Source: Methylohalomonas lacus (lineage in GTDB: Bacteria; Pseudomonadota; Gammaproteobacteria; Methylohalomonadales; Methylohalomonadaceae). Taken from it: a DNA stretch of 64,000 nucleotides. The notes under the pieces are model-generated. The model was not told where the DNA came from. It ran no database searches and saw nothing but the letters and a program-made list of their open reading frames with translations. Where the stretch lies: the NCBI RefSeq assembly GCF_024808875.1, contig NZ_JANUCT010000011.1:1-64000 (forward strand), in the 5' to 3' direction. The position numbers and the translations under genes were made by a program. Positions 57,945-64,000 of this stretch are shown one piece after another (the stretch's first letter is position 1; every line of letters starts with the position of its first letter).

Positions 57945-58727
57945 ATGCGTATCGCGCTCGGTGTCGAATACTGTGGCAGCCGTTTCAACGGCTGGCAGCG
58001 CCTGCGTCGCGGCCGCAGCGTGCAGGCCTGCGTGGAACACGCGATTTCCCGGGTCGCCAATCATGAGGTCACGGTGGGTTGCGCCGGCCGCACCGACAGC
58101 GGGGTGCACGCGCGCTACCAGGTCGTGCACTTCGACAGCACCGCCGAGCGCGAGCCGCGCGGCTGGGTGATGGGCTGCAACGTGCACCTGCCGGAGGATG
58201 TCGCGGTGCTCTGGGCGCAGCCTGTCGAGGATCGATTTCATGCCCGCTTTTCGGCCATCGGCCGGACTTACCGCTACTACATTCTCAATCGCACGGCACG
58301 GCCGGGTGTGTTCGCGGGCCTGTTGACCTGGGAGTGCCGGCCACTGGACGCCGGTCGTATGCACACGGCTGCGCAGGCACTGGTCGGCAGCCATGATTTC
58401 AGCGGCTACCGGGCGCTGGGCTGCCAGTCGAAATCGGCGGTGCGCGACCTGCGCCGTATCGAGGTCAGCCGCCAGGGTGAACTTGTCACGATCGAGGTCG
58501 AGGCGAACGCTTTCCTGCATCACATGGTGCGCAATATCGCCGGCGTGCTGATAAGCGTCGGCAACGGTAAGGCGCGGCCGGAATGGGTCGGTGAGATCCT
58601 CGCCGGTCGTGATCGTACCCAGGGTGGCGTTACCGCACCGGCCGCCGGCCTGTACCTGGTCGCCATCGATTACCCGGACTGGGTCAGTCTGCCGCCGCCA
58701 CGACGGGCGGCCGCGCCGTGGGACTGA
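57945..58727 (+). CDS. truA: tRNA pseudouridine(38–40) synthase
   Basis: Modifies uridines 38–40 in the tRNA anticodon stem. 260 residues: YCGSRFNGWQRL, catalytic Asp51 in GRTDSGVHA, FHARFSAIGRTYRYYI, and AFLHHMVRNIAGVLISVG. It lies between fimV and trpF, the conserved gammaproteobacterial order. Confidence 0.96.
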   Translation: MRIALGVEYCGSRFNGWQRLRRGRSVQACVEHAISRVANHEVTVGCAGRTDSGVHARYQVVHFDSTAEREPRGWVMGCNVHLPEDVAVLWAQPVEDRFHARFSAIGRTYRYYILNRTARPGVFAGLLTWECRPLDAGRMHTAAQALVGSHDFSGYRALGCQSKSAVRDLRRIEVSRQGELVTIEVEANAFLHHMVRNIAGVLISVGNGKARPEWVGEILAGRDRTQGGVTAPAAGLYLVAIDYPDWVSLPPPRRAAAPWD

Positions 58728-58777
58728 ACCGGGTACGGTGTTAATATCGCCCCTCGATTGTCGCAGGCCAGAACAGC

Positions 58778-59416
58778 ATGAACCCGAGTGGCGCCCGTAC
58801 GCGCGTTAAAATCTGCGGTATTACCCGGCCCGAGGACGCTGTCGCTGCCGCGGCCGCCGGCGCCGATGCCATCGGCCTGGTGTTCTATCCAGCCAGCCCG
58901 CGGGCGGTGAGCATTGAACAGGCGGCCGCGATCTGCGCGGCATTGCCGCCGTTCGTCAGTCGCGTGGCGTTGTTCGCGAACGCGGCGTCGGCGGAAATCC
59001 GTACGGTCCTGGAACAGTTGCCCATCGATCTGCTGCAGTTTCATGGTGAGGAAACGGCGGCCGAGTGCGACCGTTACGGTCACGCCTACATCAAGGTCGC
59101 CCGGGTACAGCCAGGCTTTGATCTGGATCTGTTCAACTGCCGTTACCCGGGTGCCTGTGGCATACTGGCAGATACATACCAGAGTGGCGTGCAGGGCGGC
59201 ACCGGCGCCACATTTGACTGGTCGCTGTTACCGCAGCAACGGCGCAAGCCGTTGATTCTGGCCGGTGGCCTGAATGCGGCCAATGTCGCCGCCGCCATTC
59301 GCCAGGTCAGGCCCTATGGCGTCGATGTCAGCGGTGGCGTCGAAGCCGACAAGGGCATCAAGGATGCCGCCCGCATTACCGAATTCATTCATGAGGTAGA
59401 CAACGTTGAGCGCTAA
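58778..59416 (+). CDS. trpF: Phosphoribosylanthranilate isomerase
   Basis: TIM-barrel isomerase of tryptophan synthesis. 212 residues: [12 protein letters not shown] with the catalytic cysteine, [21 protein letters not shown], the catalytic aspartate in [25 protein letters not shown] and [15 protein letters not shown]. It overlaps trpB by 11 bp. Confidence 0.97.
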   Translation: MNPSGARTRVKICGITRPEDAVAAAAAGADAIGLVFYPASPRAVSIEQAAAICAALPPFVSRVALFANAASAEIRTVLEQLPIDLLQFHGEETAAECDRYGHAYIKVARVQPGFDLDLFNCRYPGACGILADTYQSGVQGGTGATFDWSLLPQQRRKPLILAGGLNAANVAAAIRQVRPYGVDVSGGVEADKGIKDAARITEFIHEVDNVER

Positions 59417-60635
59417 CCCGACAGCAGTCGCCAATACCGGCGCCCCGGTCTTACCGGACGCGCTCGGCCATTTCGGCATCTATGGCGGCCGGTTCGTGTC
59501 CGAAACCCTGATGGGGCCGCTGGAGGAATTGCAGCAGGCCTACGAACGGTATCTCAAGGATCCGGATTTCCACGCCGAGCTCGATTACGAACTCAAGCAT
59601 TTCGTCGGCCGGCCATCGCCGCTGTATCACGCCAAGCGCTGGTCGGAGAAACTCGGTGGCGCGCAGATCTATCTCAAGCGCGAGGATCTGAACCATACCG
59701 GTGCGCACAAGGTGAACAACACGGTCGGCCAGGCGCTGCTGGCCTATCGCATGGGCAAGAAGCGTGTCATCGCCGAGACCGGTGCCGGCCAGCACGGTGT
59801 CGCCAGCGCCACGATTGCCGCGCGCTACGGCATGGAATGCGTGGTTTACATGGGATCGGAAGACGTCAAGCGCCAGTCGATCAACGTCTATCGCATGCGC
59901 CTGCTCGGCGCCGAGGTGGTGCCGGTCGAGGCCGGCTCGAAAACGCTGAAGGATGCGCTCAACGAGGCCATGCGCGACTGGGTCACGAACGTCGACACGA
60001 CTTTCTACATCATCGGCACGGTTGCCGGGCCGCATCCGTATCCGGCTATGGTGCGCGACTTCCAGGCGGTGATCGGCCGCGAAACGCGCGAGCAGAGTCT
60101 CGAACAGTTCGGTCGCCTGCCGGATGTTCTGGTCGCCTGTGTCGGCGGCGGTTCGAATGCGATCGGCATGTTCCATCCGTTCCTGCAGGATGAGGGGGTG
60201 CGGATAATCGGTGTCGAGGCCGGCGGCGAAGGCGTGGCCAGCGGCCATCATGCGGCGCCGCTGGCGGCCGGCCGGCCAGGCGTGTTGCACGGCAACCGCA
60301 CCTACCTGATGGAAGACGAAAACGGCCAGATCATCGATACCCATTCGATCTCCGCCGGGCTCGACTATCCCGGCGTCGGTCCGGAACATGCCTGGCTCAA
60401 GGACAGCGGTCGCGCCGAGTATGTCACCGCCGACGACGACGAAGCGCTGGCGGCTTTTCATACATTGACCCGTACCGAGGGCATCATGCCGGCGCTGGAA
60501 ACGGCGCACGCGCTGGCCCACGCCGCCAAGCTGGCGCCGACCATGGACCGCGACCAGGTCATCGTCGTCAACCTGTCGGGGCGCGGAGACAAGGACATCC
60601 ATACGGTCGCCGCGCGTGAGGGTATCCGCTTCTGA
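59406..60635 (+). CDS. trpB: Tryptophan synthase beta chain (TTG start)
   Basis: PLP enzyme joining indole and serine. 409 residues: [17 protein letters not shown]-binding Lys102 in [33 protein letters not shown] phosphate loop, and the C-terminal NLSGRGDKD. The TTG start lies inside trpF (11-bp overlap) with GAGG upstream. A small gene intervenes before trpA. Confidence 0.97.
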   Translation: MSANPTAVANTGAPVLPDALGHFGIYGGRFVSETLMGPLEELQQAYERYLKDPDFHAELDYELKHFVGRPSPLYHAKRWSEKLGGAQIYLKREDLNHTGAHKVNNTVGQALLAYRMGKKRVIAETGAGQHGVASATIAARYGMECVVYMGSEDVKRQSINVYRMRLLGAEVVPVEAGSKTLKDALNEAMRDWVTNVDTTFYIIGTVAGPHPYPAMVRDFQAVIGRETREQSLEQFGRLPDVLVACVGGGSNAIGMFHPFLQDEGVRIIGVEAGGEGVASGHHAAPLAAGRPGVLHGNRTYLMEDENGQIIDTHSISAGLDYPGVGPEHAWLKDSGRAEYVTADDDEALAAFHTLTRTEGIMPALETAHALAHAAKLAPTMDRDQVIVVNLSGRGDKDIHTVAAREGIRF

Positions 60636-60648
60636 AGCGGCCCGTATC

Positions 60649-60855
60649 ATGAATAATCGCGAAACATTCCTGTCGCTGATTTTCGACAACGAACTCGAGC
60701 GCGTCGAGGTTGCGGAGATGCTGTGCGTTGACCGCGACCAGGTTGATCGCTGGCTGGCGGCGGTGGGATCCCGCAACCATGAAGACATTCCCGATATGGC
60801 CGTGGAGCTGCTGCGCCTCAAACTCAAGCTGGCCGGGGCGTCGTCCGGCGACTGA
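60649..60855 (+). CDS. Small helical protein of unknown function between trpB and trpA
   Basis: 68 residues from the ATG: MNNRETFLSLIFDNELERVE, then VAEMLCVDRDQVDRWLAAVG, which has the spacing of a helix-turn-helix, then a helix VELLRLKLKLAG. It is 13 bp after trpB on the same strand. An earlier in-frame start inside trpB is possible. No family recognised; a small DNA- or protein-binding role is inference from the HTH-like pattern. Confidence 0.6.
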   Translation: MNNRETFLSLIFDNELERVEVAEMLCVDRDQVDRWLAAVGSRNHEDIPDMAVELLRLKLKLAGASSGD

Positions 60856-60974
60856 GCGACTGTGACACGGCGTTACGGGCGGCCGCCGCGGCGTGGTAAA
60901 ATCCCTGTTCAGACCCGAGACCCAAGCCTGTCCCGACGCATTGTCCCGACGAACCGTTCTGGAAGATTCTATAC

Positions 60975-61781
60975 ATGAGCCGGATTCAAACCCGCTTCGC
61001 ACAACTGCACGCCGATAACCGGCGGGCGCTGATCCCGTTCATCACGGCCGGTGATCCGAACCCGGAGGTGACCGTGGCGCTGATGCACGCGCTGGTCGCC
61101 GGCGGCGCCGACGTCATCGAACTGGGCGTGCCGTTTTCCGACCCGATGGCGGACGGCCCGGTGATTCAACGCGCCAGCGAGCGCGCGCTGAAACACGGCG
61201 TCACGCTGGGTAATGTTCTCGACATGGTGGCGGAGTTTCGCCGTGACAACAGCGAGACGCCGGTGATCCTGATGGGCTACCTGAACCCGATCGAGGTGAT
61301 GGGTTACGAGCGTTTTGCCATGGCTGGCCGCAGCGCCGGTGTCGATGGCGCCCTGATCGTCGATATGCCGCCGGAGGAGGCCGGCGATTTCGCCGAGTTG
61401 CTGCGCGCGCATGACATGGACCAGGTGTTTCTGCTGGCGCCGACCACCAGCGATGTTCGCATCAAGCGCATCTGCTCGACTGCCAGCGGTTTCATTTACT
61501 ATGTCTCGCTCAAGGGCGTGACCGGCAGCGACCAGCTGGACCTCGAGGATGTCGCCGCGCATGTGGCGCAGATACGCGCCTGCACGCAATTGCCGGTGGG
61601 CGTCGGGTTTGGTATCAAGGACGCGGACATGGCCGCCCGGGTGGCCGCGTTCAGCGACGCCGTGGTTGTCGGCAGCGCGCTGGTCGAGCGCATCGCCGCC
61701 TGCGGCGATGAACCGGAGCGTATGACCGCCACGGCGAGCGCGTTCATGCAGGATCTGCGCACGGCCATGGACGCCGCCTGA
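60975..61781 (+). CDS. trpA: Tryptophan synthase alpha chain
   Basis: Releases indole from indole-3-glycerol phosphate and passes it to TrpB. 268 residues: [12 protein letters not shown], catalytic Glu49 in [19 protein letters not shown], catalytic Asp130 in [10 protein letters not shown], and [11 protein letters not shown] with the phosphate site in [16 protein letters not shown] at 60897 could serve as its own -10. It is separated from trpB by the small gene and 119 bp. Confidence 0.97.
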   Translation: MSRIQTRFAQLHADNRRALIPFITAGDPNPEVTVALMHALVAGGADVIELGVPFSDPMADGPVIQRASERALKHGVTLGNVLDMVAEFRRDNSETPVILMGYLNPIEVMGYERFAMAGRSAGVDGALIVDMPPEEAGDFAELLRAHDMDQVFLLAPTTSDVRIKRICSTASGFIYYVSLKGVTGSDQLDLEDVAAHVAQIRACTQLPVGVGFGIKDADMAARVAAFSDAVVVGSALVERIAACGDEPERMTATASAFMQDLRTAMDAA

Positions 61782-61820
61782 CGGCAGGGCACTAAGGATT
61801 TTAATGCATCTGGAGAAGCC

Positions 61821-62684
61821 ATGAGCTGGATCAAGAAACTGCTGCCCTCGCGCATCAAGACCAACGGGACGAGCCGGCGTAGCGTGCCGGAAGGCCTGTG
61901 GACCAAATGCGTGACCTGCAATGCCGTGCTGTATCGCGCCGAGCTGGAACGCAACCTGGAAGTCTGTCCGAAGTGCTCGCAGCATATGCGCATCAATGCG
62001 CGCGCACGGCTGGACGCGTTTCTCGATGCTGAACCGCGTAGCGAGATCGGTGCGAACGTACACCCGGTGGATCGCCTGCGTTTCCGCGATCAGAAGAAGT
62101 ACCGCGATCGCCTGGCGCAGAGCCAGCGCACCACCGGCGAGGACGATGCCCTGGTCGCCATGGCCGGCCAGCTCAAAGGCGTGGCGTTGACCGCGGTGGC
62201 GTTCGAATTCAACTTCATGGGCGGTTCCATGGGATCGGTGGTTGGCGAGCGCTTTGTGCGCGCGGCTGAGTACAGCGTCGACCAGGAGATTCCACTGGTC
62301 TGTTTCAGTGCCAGTGGCGGCGCGCGCATGCAGGAAGCGATCATTTCGCTGATGCAGATGGCCAAGACCAGCGCCGCGATTGCCAACCTGAACCGGCGCG
62401 GCATTCCGTTCATCTCGGTGCTGACCGACCCGACCATGGGCGGCGTCTCGGCAAGCCTTGCCAGCCTCGGGGATGTCATTATTGCCGAACCCAATGCCCT
62501 AATCGGTTTTGCCGGTCCGCGCGTTATCGAGCAGACGGTGCGTGAAACGTTGCCGGAAGGTTTCCAGCGCAGTGAGTTCCTGCTCGAGCATGGCGCTATC
62601 GACATGATCATGGACCGCCGTGAAATGCGCGATCGTATTGCCTCCATGCTCGCGATCATGGGTCACCGGCGGTTGGCGGGTTAA
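61821..62684 (+). CDS. accD: Acetyl-CoA carboxylase carboxyltransferase subunit beta
   Basis: Transfers carboxyl from biotin to acetyl-CoA, the first step of fatty-acid synthesis. 287 residues: an N-terminal zinc ribbon with Cys30, Cys33, Cys49 and Cys52, then the crotonase-type carboxyltransferase domain with [37 protein letters not shown] and [11 protein letters not shown]. It lies between trpA and folC as usual. Confidence 0.97.
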   Translation: MSWIKKLLPSRIKTNGTSRRSVPEGLWTKCVTCNAVLYRAELERNLEVCPKCSQHMRINARARLDAFLDAEPRSEIGANVHPVDRLRFRDQKKYRDRLAQSQRTTGEDDALVAMAGQLKGVALTAVAFEFNFMGGSMGSVVGERFVRAAEYSVDQEIPLVCFSASGGARMQEAIISLMQMAKTSAAIANLNRRGIPFISVLTDPTMGGVSASLASLGDVIIAEPNALIGFAGPRVIEQTVRETLPEGFQRSEFLLEHGAIDMIMDRREMRDRIASMLAIMGHRRLAG

Positions 62685-62712
62685 CCGGGCCTTTACCAGG
62701 GAGGCAGCCAGA

Positions 62713-64000
62713 ATGTCAGCCGGAGTTTCCGCCAGTGCCAGCAGCAGCCTGCGCTTCAATACGCTGGATGAATGGCTGAAGTGGCAGGAGTCGTTGCATG
62801 CCACCGAGATTGAACTTGGTCTGGAACGCTGCCGCCAGGTGGCCGACCGGCTCGGTCTGCTGAAACCGCCGTACACGGTGGTCAGTGTTGCCGGTACCAA
62901 TGGCAAGGGATCCAGCGTCGGCATGCTCGACAGCATTCTGCGCAAGTCCGGCTATCGGGTCGGCTGTTACACGTCGCCGCACCTGATCCGCTATAACGAA
63001 CGCATTCACATCGACGGCGAGGAAGCCAGCGATACCGCATTATGCCGTGCGTTTGAACGCATCAATGACGCGCGCGGCGATATTTCCCTGACCTACTTCG
63101 AATTCGGCACGCTGGCGGCGCTGGAGCTGTGCCGGGAAGCCGGGGTCGACATCGCCGTACTGGAAGTCGGTCTGGGCGGGCGGCTTGATGCGGTGAACGT
63201 GCTCGATGCCGACTGCGCACTGGTTACCGCCATCGATCTCGATCACCAGAATTACCTCGGCGATACGCGCGAATTGATCGCCGTCGAGAAGGCCGGTATC
63301 TATCGCCCGGGTCGTCCGGCGGTGTGTTCCGACCCGCAGCCGCCCACCACCCTGCATGATTACGCCCACCGGATCGGTGCGCAACTGTCGGTTTACGGTC
63401 AGGACTTTTACTGCGAACGCCATGACGACAATTGGGACTGGCATAGCGGTGTCGACAGCTGGATCGGACTGCCTTACCCGGATCCGTTCAACAGTTGCCA
63501 GATACAGAACGCGACGGGTGTGCTCATGGTCCTGCATCACCTGCGCGCACGTTTCCCGGTACAGCCCGAGGCCGTGCGCCAGGGTCTGGTCGGGTTCCGT
63601 CTGAATGGCCGTTTCCAGGTTCTGCCGGGTGAATTTCAGTACGTGCTCGATGTCGCCCATAATGCCCACGCGGCACGCATGCTGCTGGATAACCTCAGGC
63701 AGCTGCCCTGTACTGGCCGGACCCATGTAATTATCGGTATGCTTAGAGACAAGGATCGCAGCGGTGTCTTCAAGGTGCTTAACGAGGTTGCTGACAGTTG
63801 GCATACGATCAGTCTGACCAACAGCCGCGGCACCGCTGCCGAGGTTCTGACACGGGAACTGGAGAGCCTGGACACCGGCAAGCCGATCAGCAGCCACGAT
63901 GACATGGCGGCGGCACTGGCGGCGGTACGCGCACAGGCGGCAGCCGCTGATCGCGTGTTGATAACCGGTTCCTTCCTGACCGTCGGTGCGGCTTTGCGGT
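62713..64000 (+). CDS. folC: Folylpolyglutamate synthase/dihydrofolate synthase, partial (runs off the window)
   Basis: Mur-ligase-family enzyme that adds glutamate to (dihydro)folates. The first 429 codons are visible. P-loop GTNGKGS is at residues 61–67, followed by the conserved YTSPHLIRYNERIHIDG, the metal/ATP region EVGLGGRLDAVN, the IDLDHQNYLGDT segment, and VLDVAHNAHAA. GGGAGGCAG precedes the ATG, which is 29 bp after accD. The C-terminal end and stop codon are outside the window. Confidence 0.95.
   Translation, partial: MSAGVSASASSSLRFNTLDEWLKWQESLHATEIELGLERCRQVADRLGLLKPPYTVVSVAGTNGKGSSVGMLDSILRKSGYRVGCYTSPHLIRYNERIHIDGEEASDTALCRAFERINDARGDISLTYFEFGTLAALELCREAGVDIAVLEVGLGGRLDAVNVLDADCALVTAIDLDHQNYLGDTRELIAVEKAGIYRPGRPAVCSDPQPPTTLHDYAHRIGAQLSVYGQDFYCERHDDNWDWHSGVDSWIGLPYPDPFNSCQIQNATGVLMVLHHLRARFPVQPEAVRQGLVGFRLNGRFQVLPGEFQYVLDVAHNAHAARMLLDNLRQLPCTGRTHVIIGMLRDKDRSGVFKVLNEVADSWHTISLTNSRGTAAEVLTRELESLDTGKPISSHDDMAAALAAVRAQAAAADRVLITGSFLTVGAALR

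Noticed and set aside
60929-60951. Direct repeat TGTCCCGACG separated by 3 bp before trpA
   Set aside because: Only two copies and no symmetry; too little to call an operator.

Overview
The window is a contiguous chromosome segment of a high-GC gammaproteobacterium outside the Enterobacterales. The evidence is the tmRNA tag ANDDNYALAA, the ordered core smpB–ratA–rnfH–bamE–fur–recN–nadK–hrcA–grpE–dnaK–dnaJ–dapB, carAB–greA–rlmE–ftsH–glmM, and leuB–asd–fimV–truA–trpF–trpBA–accD–folC. A class GN ('marine proteobacterial') sortase pair, NSS and BCCT transporters and a PiT permease would fit a marine or saline free-living bacterium, but the species cannot be named from sequence alone.

Layout. 0–1.3 kb: 3' end of an IS4-type transposase, ssrA (tmRNA) and smpB. 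1.4–10.2 kb: sodium symporter, ratA–rnfH, btuCD facing bamE–btuF, fur, recN, nadK. 10.2–15.4 kb: heat-shock block with a CIRCE operator at hrcA and a near-consensus sigma-32 promoter at dnaK. 15.6–29.2 kb: dapB is separated from carA by an accessory block containing hpf, a DUF1289 protein, the sortase and its target, a membrane protein, a Met/His-rich outer-membrane protein, a TonB siderophore receptor, a DUF3649–PepSY–DUF3325 operon, an ECF sigma/FecR pair and a Rieske protein. 29.2–38.6 kb: carAB, greA, rlmE, ftsH, glmM (folP is missing from its usual place). 38.7–44.6 kb: secreted protein, peroxiredoxin–trxB with an OxyR-type site, phosphate permease, BCCT transporter. 44.7–48 kb: small uncharacterised proteins ending in two integron-type gene cassettes whose attC sites abut the dapD stop codon. 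48–53.4 kb: dapD, dapC, an EamA exporter, leuB, asd. 53.5–64 kb: a stand-alone FimV N-domain, FimV, truA, trpFBA (with an extra small gene between trpB and trpA), accD and folC, which runs off the window.

How the genes work together. Lysine biosynthesis (dapB, dapC, dapD, asd), tryptophan (trpFBA), leucine (leuB) and carbamoyl phosphate (carAB) dominate metabolism. trans-Translation (ssrA/smpB), the DnaK system, FtsH, GreA, Hpf and RlmE cover translation and protein quality control. Iron supply is under visible Fur control: two promoters each carry a Fur-like box at the presumed transcription start, and fur lies in the same window.

The most unusual feature is a family of intergenic repeats: arms built from 7-bp units (ACGAGNN and its complement CTCGTNN) in strict 7-bp register, usually as an inverted pair around a spacer. 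They occur at six junctions (fur/recN, recN/nadK, dnaJ/dapB, greA/rlmE, ftsH/glmM, leuB/asd). A structurally parallel element with 10-bp units separates carA from carB. I do not recognise a described family for these. The second notable feature is the attC cassette pair at dapD, with no integrase in the window.
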